DNA of 64,000 nucleotides from Pseudomonadota bacterium (lineage in GTDB: Bacteria > Pseudomonadota > Gammaproteobacteria > Steroidobacterales > Steroidobacteraceae). The first letter of the stretch is position 1. Each line of letters starts with the position of its first letter. The stretch covers positions 1-64,000 of the forward strand of contig JAKBWB010000038.1 in the NCBI GenBank assembly GCA_021843755.1, written 5' to 3'. Of this stretch, positions 6,874-16,274 are shown one piece after another. Both the position numbers and the translations under genes were made by a program. Below the pieces are notes generated by a model. It made no database searches and was not told where the DNA came from. It saw only the letters and a list, made by a program, of their open reading frames with translations.

Positions 6874-8088
6874 TCAAAGGCGCTCGATCAGCAGCGCGAT
6901 GCCCTGGCCCACGCCGATGCACATGGTGCATAGCGCGCGCCGCGCGCCTGCGGCTTCGAGTTGATTCAGCGCCGTGGCGATGAGCCGCGCTCCGCTGGCC
7001 CCGAGTGGGTGGCCGATCGCGATCGCGCCACCATTGGGGTTCACGTGCCCGGCATCATCGGGCAGGCCGAGTTCGCGCAGTACCGACAGCGACTGCGCGG
7101 CGAACGCCTCGTTGAGCTCGATCAAATCGATCTCGGCGAGCGATGTTCCGGTGCGCTGCAGCAGCTTGCGCGTCGCCGGCACCGGACCGATGCCCATGAT
7201 GCGCGGCGGCACGCCGGCCACGGCGCTGCCGATAACCCGGGCGCGGGGCGTGAGGCCGAAGCGCCGTACCGCCGCTTCGCTTGCCAGCAACACCGCGGCG
7301 GCGCCGTCGTTGATGCCGGAGGAGTTGCCGGCGGTGACCGAGCCCTCGGGGCGCACGATACCTTTGAGACGGGCAAGCGCTTCCAGGGTGGTCTGTGCGC
7401 GTGGTTGCTCGTCCTGCAGGATTTGCTGCGAAGGCTCCTTTGGGCGAGTCACCGTGACCGGCACGATTTCGCGCTCGAAGAACCCGCCCGCATGGGCGCG
7501 CGCATAGCGTTGCTGGCTGCGAAGCGCGAAAGCATCCTGGTCGGCGCGGGAAATTCCGCGCTCGGCGACGAGATTCTCGGCGGTCTCGGCCATGGACTCG
7601 ATGCCGAAGCGGCTGCGGATGACGGGATTGACGAATCGCCACCCGAGCGTGGTGTCTTCGAGCCTCGCGCCGCGCTCGAACGCCGTGTTGGCTTTGCCCA
7701 GGACGTAGGGAGCGCGCGTCATGCTCTCTATCCCGCCGGCGATCATCAAATGCGCCTCGCCGGCCGCAATGGCGCGTGCCGCGATGGCGATGGCGTCGAG
7801 GCTCGAGCCGCACAGCCGGTTAACGGTGGAGGCGGGCACACTCTCGGGCAGCCCCGCCAGTAGAACCGCCATGCGCGCCACGTTGCGATTGTCCTCGCCG
7901 GCTTGATTGGCGCAGCCGAGGTAAACGTCGTCGAGGCTGGCCCAGTCGACCCGGGAGTGCCGCTCGAGCAGGGCGCGTATCGGCACGGCCGCCAGGTCGT
8001 CCGTGCGGATACCTGCGAGCGAGCCTCCATAGCGGCCAAAAGGCGTCCGGACCGCATCACAGATGAGTGCCTGACTCATGTCTGTCAT
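6874..8088 (-). CDS. paaJ: 3-oxoadipyl-CoA/3-oxo-5,6-dehydrosuberyl-CoA thiolase
   Basis: This is a 404-residue thiolase of the PaaJ/PcaF subfamily. It cleaves 3-oxoadipyl-CoA to succinyl-CoA and acetyl-CoA, the last step of phenylacetate and beta-ketoadipate degradation. The acyl-accepting Cys93 (NRLCGSS), His360 ([12 protein letters not shown]) and Cys390 (CIGVGQG) are all present. The sequence is closer to PcaF/PaaJ than to FadA (for example [16 protein letters not shown]). It is unlinked to the paa operon 32 kb away, which lacks its own thiolase, so it may complete that pathway. A second ATG lies three codons downstream. It is divergent from the AcuI-like gene. Confidence 0.85.
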   Translation of the reverse strand: MTDMSQALICDAVRTPFGRYGGSLAGIRTDDLAAVPIRALLERHSRVDWASLDDVYLGCANQAGEDNRNVARMAVLLAGLPESVPASTVNRLCGSSLDAIAIAARAIAAGEAHLMIAGGIESMTRAPYVLGKANTAFERGARLEDTTLGWRFVNPVIRSRFGIESMAETAENLVAERGISRADQDAFALRSQQRYARAHAGGFFEREIVPVTVTRPKEPSQQILQDEQPRAQTTLEALARLKGIVRPEGSVTAGNSSGINDGAAAVLLASEAAVRRFGLTPRARVIGSAVAGVPPRIMGIGPVPATRKLLQRTGTSLAEIDLIELNEAFAAQSLSVLRELGLPDDAGHVNPNGGAIAIGHPLGASGARLIATALNQLEAAGARRALCTMCIGVGQGIALLIERL

Positions 8089-8233
8089 ACAAGTATATGA
8101 AAAATAAGGTAGTTACACTAGGCCATCGACCCGTAATTATCCATGTTCCAGGTTCCAGACCGCAGGTTTTCCGGCGCCGCGCCGGAGCGGGGGTCGATAC
8201 AATAGAACGATTTTGCCCGCCAGCGCCGCCGTC

Positions 8234-9238
8234 ATGACGTCTTTCAAGGCCTTACGCGTTCATCAGACCCCGAAGGGTCCGACCGCATGCGTCGAATCGG
8301 TGAGCCTCGAGGACTTGACCCCGGGCGAGGTTCTCGTGCGTGTCGCTTACTCGGGACTCAACTATAAGGACGCGCTGGCGGTGACTGGCCGGGGCGCAAT
8401 CCTGCGTGCGTACCCGCGGGTCGCGGGCATCGATTTGTCCGGAGTGGTCGAGCACAGCAGCGATGTGACCTTCAAGCCGGGAGATCGGGTGTTGGCGACC
8501 GGCGCCGGGCTGGGAGAGTGGCTGGATGGGGGATTCGCCGAATATGCCCGCGTGCCCGCCGAGGCCCTCGTGCCGCTGCCGCCGGGACTGAGCCTCCTCG
8601 AGGCAATGGCCCTTGGAACCGCGGGTTTCACGGCGGCGCTGGCGCTGCGGCGCATGCTCGAGAACCACCAGGATCCCGGGCGGGGAGCCATCGCGGTAAC
8701 CGGCGCCACCGGCGGCGTCGGTGGGATCGCGCTGGCGCTGCTGAAGCGCGCGGGCTTTGCCACAGCGGCGATCACCGGCAAGCCGCAGGCTGGCGCGTTC
8801 TTGCGCGGGCTCGGCGCCGATGAGGTGATCGAGCGGGCGCGGCTGGATCTGGGCCGCAAGCCGCTCGAGAAGGCCGTCTGGGGCGGGGCGGTCGACAACC
8901 TCGGCGGCGAGGTCCTCTCGTACCTGACACGTACGGTCAAGCCATGGGGCAACATCGCCTGCATCGGGCTCGCGCAGTCGCCGGTGCTCACCGGCACGGT
9001 CATGCCGCTGATCCTGCGTGGCGTCAGCCTGTTGGGAATCCACTCGGTGCAGGTGCCGCGCGCGTGGCGTCTGGCGGCATGGGAGCAGCTCGCCGGGCCA
9101 TGGCGGCTGGCCGCGATCGAGCAGCGAATCGTCCGCGCGGTGATCGGCCTCGAGTCCGTGCCCGATGCGGCTCAGACGCTGATCGCGGGGCAAGCAACGG
9201 GCCGCTTCGTGGTGCGCCTGCAGGGCGCGGAGCGTTGA
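8234..9238 (+). CDS. acuI: AcuI/YhdH-type acrylyl-CoA reductase, MDR superfamily
   Basis: This zinc-free medium-chain oxidoreductase of about 334 residues reduces acrylyl-CoA to propanoyl-CoA with NADPH. It shows the typical N-terminal half (YSGLNYKDALAVTGRG), the nucleotide-binding loop TGATGGVGGIA, and the family's C-terminal SLLGIHSV motif. ATG at 8234 is chosen; a TTG seven codons upstream is in frame but adds only a poorly conserved leader. A TACAAT hexamer at 8198-8203 is a possible -10. It is divergent from the thiolase, and the pair may be jointly controlled. The substrate is assigned from family similarity. Confidence 0.82.
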   Translation: MTSFKALRVHQTPKGPTACVESVSLEDLTPGEVLVRVAYSGLNYKDALAVTGRGAILRAYPRVAGIDLSGVVEHSSDVTFKPGDRVLATGAGLGEWLDGGFAEYARVPAEALVPLPPGLSLLEAMALGTAGFTAALALRRMLENHQDPGRGAIAVTGATGGVGGIALALLKRAGFATAAITGKPQAGAFLRGLGADEVIERARLDLGRKPLEKAVWGGAVDNLGGEVLSYLTRTVKPWGNIACIGLAQSPVLTGTVMPLILRGVSLLGIHSVQVPRAWRLAAWEQLAGPWRLAAIEQRIVRAVIGLESVPDAAQTLIAGQATGRFVVRLQGAER

Positions 9239-9540
9239 GCACGCTGCGACAGGGCACCGAGGGACGCGGCGGCAGCACGCCCCTGAAGTGCGAGCAGGGC
9301 ATCGGGCTCGAGGTGGCCGAGCGCCAAAGCTGACCTGCCGGTGGCCGGCTCGCGCCGGCCTGTGCCGGCCGGTATGCTTGCGCGCGCGGCGGCGATGCGC
9401 CGCGGGCGGCAACGAAAGCAGGCGGAGCAGATGAGCGGTACGTTGGCAGTGGCCACTGCGCGGTGGCGGAGCGGGTGCGGTGATTTCGCGGCGGCGGCGG
9501 CTGGATCGCCGGCCGTTGCGCTTGGCTGAGACCGCACCCG
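9239..9540. other. Intergenic region before murJ
   Basis: This 302-base GC-rich gap contains a 7-bp GC hairpin (9343-9360) and no supported gene. The ribosomal protein S20 gene often found beside murJ was looked for on both strands and is not here. Open frames across it lack domain character. Confidence 0.5.
9343..9360. terminator. GC-rich hairpin, weak terminator candidate
   Basis: GGCCGGC (9343-9349) pairs with GCCGGCC (9354-9360) around a TCGC loop, about 105 bases after the acuI stop. There is no T-tract, so termination here is doubtful. Confidence 0.25.
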
Positions 9541-11160
9541 ATGCCCTCCCCTGAGCCGCCGGTACCCGCGAGCGCGCCGGGTGAGAAGCTCAATACCCGC
9601 GGCGCCGTTTTGATAGCCATCGCGGTGCTGTGCAGCCGGGTGCTCGGCTTGGTGCGCCTGATCGTATTCGGCGCGCTGTTTGGCGGCGGACGGCTCATGG
9701 ATGCGTACATCACCGCCTTTCGCATTCCCAACCTGCTGCGCGATCTGGTGGGGGAAGGGGCGCTCTCGACCGCTTTCGTCACCACTTTCAGCAAGACACT
9801 GCTGCGCGAAGGCGAGCAGTCCGCCTGGCAGCTGGCCAACAAGGTGCTCACGCTGGCGGTCATCGTGATCAGCGCGCTGGTGTTGCTGGGCATTGCGCTC
9901 GCGCCGTGGCTGGTGGCGATGCTTGGCTGGGGGTTCAGTCCGGCCAAGGCGGCGCTGACCGTGGAGCTGGCGCGGATCATGTATCCGTTCATCCTGATCG
10001 TGTCGCTCGCGGCGCTGGTCATGGGCATGCTGAACGCGCGCAACGTATTCGGCATACCGGCGCTGGCATCCTCCTTCTTCAATCTGGGCACGATCATCGC
10101 CGGGGCGGGCCTGGGCTGGTGGCTCGATCCGCACTTCGGTCCCAAGGCTACCGTGGGGCTCGCGATCGGCACCCTCATCGGCGGGCTGCTGCAACTGGGG
10201 GTGCAGATTCCGCGGCTGCGGCGGTTCGGCTACCGGTTCCGCCCGGATTTCCGCTGGCGGGATTCGAGGGTCAAGGCCATCCTGTTGATCATGGGCCCGT
10301 CACTGATTGCCGCGAGCTCGGTGCAGGTCAACGTCGTGGTGAACTCGGGGTTCGCATCGCTGCTCGGCAACGGACCGATCACTTGGCTGCAGTACGCCTT
10401 TCGACTGATGCAGTTCCCCCTCGGGATGTTTGGCGTCGCGTTCGGCACGGTCGCCCTGCCCATGCTCTCGCGGATGGCCGCGACCGGCAATCACGAGGGG
10501 TTTCGCACCGAACTCGCCCGTGGCCTGCGCCTGGTGCTGTTGTTGACGGTGCCCGCGGCGATCGGCCTGATCATGCTCGCCGGTCCGATTGTCTCGGTTC
10601 TCTACCAACACGGCCGCTTCAGCGCCCACGATGCGCTCGAGACGGCCAGCGCGCTGCGCTTGTATGCCATCGGACTGTGCGGCTATGCGGCGCTGAAGGT
10701 GCTCGTCAATGCCTTCTACGCCATCGACCGGCGCAAGACCCCGATGGTGGTGAGCCTGTGCGCGATGGGGCTCAACGTGCTGCTGTGCTGGCTGACGACT
10801 TTGCGGCTACACTGGGGCCCGCAGGGCTTGGCATTCTCGACCGCGTGCGTGGCCACCGTGAATTTCGTGGTGCTGTATGCTCTGATGCGCCGGCACCTCG
10901 GCCGGTTCGAATCGCGCGCCATGCTGAAGCTGCTGGCGAGGCTGAGCGTCGCCTGTGCAGTACTCGCGCTGATCTGCTGGGGCGGCTCGAGCGCGCTGCT
11001 CGCCAATTGGCCGGCAGAGGCCTTCTGGCCGAAACTTGGCGGGCTGCTGCTGGTCATCGTAACGAGCATCGGCGCGTTCTTTGGTTGTGCGATGCTGCTG
11101 GGCATTGAGGAGATGCGCGACATCGCGCAAGTGGTCAAACGTAAGCTGCGTGTCGCGTGA
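9541..11160 (+). CDS. murJ: Lipid II flippase MurJ (MviN)
   Basis: This 539-residue polytopic inner-membrane protein of the MVF family flips lipid II across the membrane for peptidoglycan synthesis. Family signatures include FGALFGGGRLMDAYITAFRIPN, where the conserved arginines and aspartate sit, and LLRDLVGEGALSTAFV near the N-terminus. About 14 hydrophobic segments are visible along the chain, matching the family topology, and the length is normal. It starts at an ATG with no strong ribosome binding site. The gene stands alone; the usual rpsT/ribF neighbours are missing on the left. Confidence 0.95.
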   Translation: MPSPEPPVPASAPGEKLNTRGAVLIAIAVLCSRVLGLVRLIVFGALFGGGRLMDAYITAFRIPNLLRDLVGEGALSTAFVTTFSKTLLREGEQSAWQLANKVLTLAVIVISALVLLGIALAPWLVAMLGWGFSPAKAALTVELARIMYPFILIVSLAALVMGMLNARNVFGIPALASSFFNLGTIIAGAGLGWWLDPHFGPKATVGLAIGTLIGGLLQLGVQIPRLRRFGYRFRPDFRWRDSRVKAILLIMGPSLIAASSVQVNVVVNSGFASLLGNGPITWLQYAFRLMQFPLGMFGVAFGTVALPMLSRMAATGNHEGFRTELARGLRLVLLLTVPAAIGLIMLAGPIVSVLYQHGRFSAHDALETASALRLYAIGLCGYAALKVLVNAFYAIDRRKTPMVVSLCAMGLNVLLCWLTTLRLHWGPQGLAFSTACVATVNFVVLYALMRRHLGRFESRAMLKLLARLSVACAVLALICWGGSSALLANWPAEAFWPKLGGLLLVIVTSIGAFFGCAMLLGIEEMRDIAQVVKRKLRVA

Positions 11161-11227
11161 GCGCTCCGGGTGAGCTCGGCACGCACGGTGGGATGGTGCG
11201 CCATGCGGCGCCGTAAGGAGCTAACAC

Positions 11228-11908
11228 ATGAATCGCTATGTTTACCCGCTGGGGGCGTTGGTCCTCCTCGGTCTGTCGGCGCGCGCGTCGGCACAGACGT
11301 ACTACGAGCAAACCTTCAGACCCGTGCAGCCCGTGCGCTGGCATTTCGACTTGGGATACACCCCGACCATTGGAACCACGTCGCAGTACTTCCAGGGCGG
11401 GTGGACGCTCGGCGGGGGACTGACCTGGCAGCCGCGGCCGACCATACCGATCGCATTGCGCGCCGATGTCGATTACAGCGCCTTCAACGCCACGCGCAAC
11501 CTCATCGCCATCAATGAGGCGGCGGACCAGACCCAGATCGACGGCGGCTTCGGCGATGTGTTCGGGCTGAACGTCGATGCGGAATACCGGGTGCCGATGT
11601 CCCCGCGGGTCACGGGATTCACGCTGGTGGGCATCGGGGTGGATCACATGCATGTCGGACTCACCCAGACCGTGGCGGTTGGATCCTACCTGTGCAACCC
11701 GTGGTTTGGTTACTGCGCCTACGGGCTGGTGCCCGGGCAGGTGGAGGTCGCCAGCGGCTCTACCACGCGCTTTTCATGGAATGCCGGCATCGGCGTCGAT
11801 TTCGCGCTGAGTGACGGGCAGACGCTGTTCGTCGAAGCGCGCTATCAGCGCATACAGACCACCCAGCCCACGGCGTTCGTTCCAATCACGGTCGGGCTGC
11901 GCTTCTGA
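11228..11908 (+). CDS. Outer-membrane beta-barrel protein
   Basis: This 226-residue exported protein has a signal peptide (residues 1-22, cleavage after ASA). The mature chain alternates hydrophobic and polar residues in beta strands rich in glycine, tyrosine and threonine (for example WTLGGGLTWQ), and the C-terminal residue is phenylalanine, the Bam recognition signature. The length suits an 8-stranded barrel of the OmpA/OmpW type. A GAGC-like aaggag at 11215-11220 gives a good ribosome binding site. There is a short cysteine pair (CNPWFGYC) in a predicted loop, which could form a disulfide. Function unknown. Confidence 0.7.
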   Translation: MNRYVYPLGALVLLGLSARASAQTYYEQTFRPVQPVRWHFDLGYTPTIGTTSQYFQGGWTLGGGLTWQPRPTIPIALRADVDYSAFNATRNLIAINEAADQTQIDGGFGDVFGLNVDAEYRVPMSPRVTGFTLVGIGVDHMHVGLTQTVAVGSYLCNPWFGYCAYGLVPGQVEVASGSTTRFSWNAGIGVDFALSDGQTLFVEARYQRIQTTQPTAFVPITVGLRF

Positions 11909-12039
11909 GGCGCCCGAGGTCCCGAGGCGTGCCGTGAGTGGGCGCGCGCTCGGGATCAAGTCAGTGCGCGTGCCGGCTGGAAGCTGGTAAAATTACTTTT
12001 TTTTATGCATCGGGCCCGCCGGCGGCACGAAGGACTTCC

Positions 12040-13098
12040 ATGGCACTGAAGATCATGATTCTCGGAGCGAACGGATTCATCGGCAGCGCGCTCACGAGCG
12101 CCATTCTGCGCGAGCGGGACTGGGAGGTCTACGGCATCGATCTTACCGACAACAAGCTCGGCGAGCTGCCGAAGGACGCGCGCTTCCACTTCGTCGAGGG
12201 CGACATCACCATCAACAGGGAATGGGTCGAATATCACGTCAAGAAGTGCGACGTGGTCGTGCCGCTGGTCGCGATCGCCAATCCCGCCCAGTACGTCACC
12301 CATCCGCTGCGGGTCTTCGAGCTCGATTTCGAGGCCAATCTCGCCGTGGTGCGCCACTGCGTCAAATACGGCAAGCGGCTGGTGTTTCCCTCGACCTCCG
12401 AACTCTACGGCATGTCCCCGGATGCGGTGCTCGATGAGGAGACGAGCCCGCTCGTGTATGGGCCGATCAACAAGCAGCGCTGGATCTACGCCGCCTCCAA
12501 GCAGCTTCTCGACCGGGTGATTTACGCGTACGGCGTGCGCGACAGCCTGGATTATACACTGTTCCGGCCGTTCAACTTCATCGGCCCGAATCTCGACAAC
12601 ATCGAGGAGCCCAAGGAGGGCAGCTCGCGGGTGTTCACGCAGTTTCTCTCCAACGTTCTGTATCGCCGGCCCTTCAAGCTGGTCGACGGCGGCCGCCAGA
12701 AGCGCTCCTTCACCTTCATCGATGACGCCATCGAGTGCCTGCTGACCATCCTCGAGAACCGGGATGGACGGGCGACCCGCCGCATCTTCAATATCGGCAA
12801 TCCGGACAATTGCGTCTCGATCCGCGAACTCGCCGAGCGGACCATCCGCATTGCGCAGGAGTTCCCCGAGCTGCGCGATGCGGCCAGGGCCACCGAGATC
12901 ATCGAGGTCTCCGCCGGGGAGTACTACGGCAAGTATTATCAGGACATCCAGGTGCGCGTGCCGGCGATTCAGGCGGCCAAGCGCGACCTCGGCTGGCAGC
13001 CCCATACCGATCTCGACACCGCGATCCGCTGCACGATCGATTTCTACGTCAAGCTCGGCAGCTTCGATCCGCTCAACGCGGCGGCGAGTGGACTTTAG
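12040..13098 (+). CDS. arnA: UDP-glucuronate decarboxylase half of ArnA, as a separate gene
   Basis: This 352-residue short-chain dehydrogenase corresponds to the C-terminal half of ArnA. It oxidises and decarboxylates UDP-glucuronate to UDP-4-keto-pentose with NAD. It has the Rossmann motif GANGFIGS (9-16), the PSTSELYGM segment with Ser120-Glu121 matching the catalytic pair of ArnA, the YxxxK pair Tyr150/Lys154, and RQKRSFTFIDD for substrate binding. The formyltransferase half of ArnA is a separate gene 4 kb downstream (17362). ATG at 12040 has AAGGA six bases upstream. It is the first gene of the arn operon. UDP-glucose dehydrogenase (ugd), which supplies its substrate, is not in the window. 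Confidence 0.93.
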   Translation: MALKIMILGANGFIGSALTSAILRERDWEVYGIDLTDNKLGELPKDARFHFVEGDITINREWVEYHVKKCDVVVPLVAIANPAQYVTHPLRVFELDFEANLAVVRHCVKYGKRLVFPSTSELYGMSPDAVLDEETSPLVYGPINKQRWIYAASKQLLDRVIYAYGVRDSLDYTLFRPFNFIGPNLDNIEEPKEGSSRVFTQFLSNVLYRRPFKLVDGGRQKRSFTFIDDAIECLLTILENRDGRATRRIFNIGNPDNCVSIRELAERTIRIAQEFPELRDAARATEIIEVSAGEYYGKYYQDIQVRVPAIQAAKRDLGWQPHTDLDTAIRCTIDFYVKLGSFDPLNAAASGL

Positions 13099-13128
13099 GC
13101 GGCAGCGGCTGCGCGGGGGAGCGATTTC

Positions 13129-14775
13129 ATGAACACAGCGCACACGCGCGCCGGGAGACTCAGGTGGTGGGCGTGGATCGTGCTGGCGGTGGTCTGGTTC
13201 GCCACCATGCAGATCCGTCCGATGCTCGATCCGGATGAGGGCCGCTACGCCGAGATTCCGCGTGAGATGCTCGTCAGCGGCAACTGGGTGACTCCGCGGC
13301 TCGATGGCCTGAAGTACTTCGAGAAGCCGGCATTGCAGTACTGGGCGACCGCGACGATCTACTCGGTGTTCGGTGTGGGCAACCTTACCTCGAGGCTCTG
13401 GACCGTGGGGCTCGGCTTCGGCTGTCTGGCGCTGATCTATGCGTGGCTCGCGCGGCTGTACGATCGGCGCTCGGCGCTGGCCGCGGTGGCTCTGCTGGCC
13501 ATGAGTCCGTATTTCGGCATCGTCGCGCACCTCGATCTGCTCGATGCGGGCTTGTGTTTCTGGCTGACGGCAATGGTGCTCGCGTTCACACGCGCGCAAT
13601 GTGCCGAACCGGGCTCGAAATCGGAACGCAACTGGATGCTGCTTTCCTGGGCAGTTGCGGCACTGGCGTTGCTGACCAAGGGGCTGGAGGTGTACGTGCT
13701 GGCGGGGTTGGCGCTGATCGGCTACACCGTCCTCGAGCGTGACGCGCGCCCGTGGCGCCGCCTGCACGCAGGACTCGGGCTGCCGATCATGGTCGCGATC
13801 GGGGCGCCCTGGCTCATCCTCGTGTCCCTGCGCAATCCGACCTTCGCCCACTACTTTTTCATCGTTCAGCACTTCGAGCGCTTCCTGACCAATCGGGCGC
13901 GGCGCATCGAGCCGTGGTACTACTTCATCGTGATCCTGGCCATCGGTGCGTTCGCCTGGCTCGTGCCGCTGGCGCGCGCGGCGCGCGCGACATGGTCCGA
14001 TCCGGGTCCCGTGCCGCATTTCAAGCCGCTGAAATTTCTGCTGCTGTACTCGGTGCTGACCCTGATCTTCTTCTCGCTGTCACACTCGAAGCTCGCGACC
14101 TACATCTTGCCGATGTTCCCGCCACTGGCCGCGTTGACCGGTGTGTACATCGTGCGCCGTCCGGGCGGCATCGCCCGGGCCACGTGGATGGGGGCGGGTC
14201 TGGCGGTGTTTGTCGCGGCGGGGTTGCTCGTCTATTCACATGACCGCAACGGCTTCATCCCGGATGCGGCGATGGCCTGGGCGGCCGCCGCGCTGGTCGC
14301 GGCGCTCATAGCGGCGGCGGCCGGGCCGCGGGCCGCGGACGATGCCGCCGCCGAGCGCGCGCCGGCCGGGATGTTCGTGGTGATGCTGATGTTCATCTTC
14401 GTCTGGCAGGCGCTGTTGTGCGAGTACACGGTGATTCCGCCCTCGCGTTCGGCCTATCAGCTGGTGCAGGAAATCAAGCCCGACGTTCATCCCGGCACCG
14501 CGCTCTACAGCGTGGGCCAGTACCGGCAGACCATCCCGCCGTACCTGGGCCGCCTGCTGACGCTGGTGGGCTACTCCGGCGAGCTCGGCTACGGGGAGAG
14601 ACTCCAGCCCGGACTGATGACCGCGACACCGAAGCAGTTCGTGCGGCGATGGGACGCGAGCCATGATGCGATCGCGTTCTTCGGCCCCTCGGTGTGGCAG
14701 CGCTATCGCAAGGAGGGCCTGCCGGGCCGGGTGATCGGGCGGGACAGTTTCACGGTGGCGGTGAGCCGCCGATGA
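13129..14775 (+). CDS. arnT: ArnT-like lipid A 4-amino-4-deoxy-L-arabinose transferase
   Basis: This 548-residue integral membrane glycosyltransferase (GT83, PMT superfamily) transfers L-Ara4N from undecaprenyl phosphate to lipid A on the periplasmic side, lowering negative charge and giving polymyxin resistance. The N-terminal loop contains the family motif DPDEGRYAEIPREM (residues about 34-47), whose acidic residues are essential in homologues, followed by YFEKPALQYW. About 12 hydrophobic segments precede a soluble C-terminal domain of about 120 residues. Its stop overlaps the arnE start as ATGA. Confidence 0.92.
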   Translation: MNTAHTRAGRLRWWAWIVLAVVWFATMQIRPMLDPDEGRYAEIPREMLVSGNWVTPRLDGLKYFEKPALQYWATATIYSVFGVGNLTSRLWTVGLGFGCLALIYAWLARLYDRRSALAAVALLAMSPYFGIVAHLDLLDAGLCFWLTAMVLAFTRAQCAEPGSKSERNWMLLSWAVAALALLTKGLEVYVLAGLALIGYTVLERDARPWRRLHAGLGLPIMVAIGAPWLILVSLRNPTFAHYFFIVQHFERFLTNRARRIEPWYYFIVILAIGAFAWLVPLARAARATWSDPGPVPHFKPLKFLLLYSVLTLIFFSLSHSKLATYILPMFPPLAALTGVYIVRRPGGIARATWMGAGLAVFVAAGLLVYSHDRNGFIPDAAMAWAAAALVAALIAAAAGPRAADDAAAERAPAGMFVVMLMFIFVWQALLCEYTVIPPSRSAYQLVQEIKPDVHPGTALYSVGQYRQTIPPYLGRLLTLVGYSGELGYGERLQPGLMTATPKQFVRRWDASHDAIAFFGPSVWQRYRKEGLPGRVIGRDSFTVAVSRR

Positions 14776-15143
14776 AGTGGTCCGTATTCGGCTTTCTGTT
14801 CGGCGGCGTGCTGCTGAACGCGGTGGCCCAGCTCGCTCTGAAGGCCGCCACTGACGATACCGGCGCGTTGTTCGGCTCGGGCGTCAACGTCACGAGGCGG
14901 CTGCTCGAACTCGCGACCGTGCCATGGATGTGGTTCGCGATAGGCTGTTATGGCGTGTCGCTGATCGTGTGGGTCATCGGGTTGTCGAGGGTGCCGGTGA
15001 CTCAGGCGTATCCCATGCTCTCCCTCGGGTACATCATCAACGTGGGACTGGCCTGGTGGCTGCTCGGAGAGGTGCCCAACCTGGAGCGGGTGGCGGGTAT
15101 TCTGGTGATCATCTTCGGGGTGGTGCTGGTGGCGCGTTCGTAA
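14772..15143 (+). CDS. arnE: SMR/EamA-type flippase subunit, ArnE/ArnF-like
   Basis: This 123-residue protein has four predicted membrane helices and resembles the small ArnE/ArnF subunits that flip undecaprenyl-phosphate-L-Ara4N to the periplasm. Typical features are NAVAQLALKAA in helix 1 and SRVPVTQAYPMLSLGY in the third helix. Enterobacteria use an ArnE-ArnF heterodimer; only one such gene is present here, so it may work as a homodimer or with a partner elsewhere. It overlaps arnT by four bases, and arnB follows three bases after its stop. Confidence 0.85.
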   Translation: MKWSVFGFLFGGVLLNAVAQLALKAATDDTGALFGSGVNVTRRLLELATVPWMWFAIGCYGVSLIVWVIGLSRVPVTQAYPMLSLGYIINVGLAWWLLGEVPNLERVAGILVIIFGVVLVARS

Positions 15144-15146
15144 CGT

Positions 15147-16274
15147 ATGAGCTCTTTTCTGCCCTTTACCCGGCCGAGCATCGACGAGCAGACCATCGCC
15201 GAGGTCGCCGAAGTGCTGCGCTCCGGGTGGCTCGCCAGCGGCCCGAAGGTCAAGGCCTTCGAGGCGGCGCTTTCCACGTACTTCGGCGGCCGGCCGGTGC
15301 GCACCCAGACCTCGGCCACCGCCAGCCTCGAGCACGCGCTGCTGGCTTGCGGCATCGGCGCGGGGGACGAGGTGATCGTGCCGGCGATGAGTTTTGTGGC
15401 GAGCGCCAATGTCGTGGTGCGCACCGGCGCCCGACCGGTGTTCGTCGACGTGGATCTCGACACGCGTTCGATCGATCTCGATCAGGCCGAGGCGGCGATC
15501 AGCGCGCGCACGCGCGCCATCATGCCGGTGCACCTCGCGGGACTGCCGGTCGACCTCGATCGCGTGTACGCGCTCGCCGAGCGGCACGCGCTGCGGGTCA
15601 TCGAGGATGCAGCCCAGGCAATGGGCTCGAGTTACCGCGGCCGGCGCATCGGTAGCAGCGGCGATCTGGTCTGTTTCAGCTTTCATCCCAACAAGAACAT
15701 CACCTCCATCGAGGGTGGCGCGGTGGTCGGCGGCTCGAGCGAAGAGGTGCGCGAGCTGGAACTGCATCGCTTCCACGGTCAGGCCAGGATCGCGGCCGAT
15801 CAGGTCGAGACCTACTTCGCCGGCGGCAAGGCCAATCTGTCCGATGTCGCCGCCTGCGTCGGGCTCGGGCAGTTGCGCCAGCTCGAGGCCTTCAATGCGC
15901 GTCGCCGCGAACTCGCGGCCCGCTACTTCGCGCTGTGGGGCGAGGATCCGCCGCTGCGGCTGCCGGCGCGGGGAGATGCGGGGCACAATTGGCACATGTT
16001 CACCGCGCTCCTGCCGCTCGATCGGCTGCGCATCAACCGGGCGGAATTCATCGCGGCGATGGCCGCGCGCGGCGTCGGCATCGGGGTACATTACCCGGCG
16101 ATCCATCTGTTCAGCGCCTATCGCGCGCTCGGCTACCGCGAGGGCCAGTTCCCCAACGCCGAGCGCATCGGCCGCGAGACGGTCACGCTGCCGCTGTTCC
16201 CGGCGATGAGCGACTCGGACCCCGAGCGGGTGGTCACGGCGGCCGGCGAGGTGCTGCGCGGAGCAATGCGATGA
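15147..16274 (+). CDS. arnB: UDP-4-amino-4-deoxy-L-arabinose aminotransferase
   Basis: This 375-residue PLP enzyme of the DegT/DnrJ/EryC1 family transfers an amino group from glutamate to UDP-4-keto-arabinose, giving UDP-L-Ara4N. The Schiff-base lysine is Lys183 in SFHPNKNITSIEGG; the PLP-binding segment VIEDAAQAMGSSYRG is at about 151-165. The N-terminal FLPFTRPSIDE is a hallmark of ArnB. The length is normal. It overlaps arnC by the ATGA at 16271-16274, consistent with one transcript. Confidence 0.94.
   Translation: MSSFLPFTRPSIDEQTIAEVAEVLRSGWLASGPKVKAFEAALSTYFGGRPVRTQTSATASLEHALLACGIGAGDEVIVPAMSFVASANVVVRTGARPVFVDVDLDTRSIDLDQAEAAISARTRAIMPVHLAGLPVDLDRVYALAERHALRVIEDAAQAMGSSYRGRRIGSSGDLVCFSFHPNKNITSIEGGAVVGGSSEEVRELELHRFHGQARIAADQVETYFAGGKANLSDVAACVGLGQLRQLEAFNARRRELAARYFALWGEDPPLRLPARGDAGHNWHMFTALLPLDRLRINRAEFIAAMAARGVGIGVHYPAIHLFSAYRALGYREGQFPNAERIGRETVTLPLFPAMSDSDPERVVTAAGEVLRGAMR

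Noticed and set aside
8144-8158. Tandem GTTCCAG GTTCCAG repeat before acuI
   Set aside because: Only two 7-base units, not symmetric, and no relation to a known site; likely chance.
9239-9540. Ribosomal protein S20 gene expected beside murJ
   Set aside because: No frame on either strand resembles S20.
11956-14019. Antisense frame opposite arnA and arnT
   Set aside because: Composition is that of a shadow frame and it spans two unrelated forward genes.
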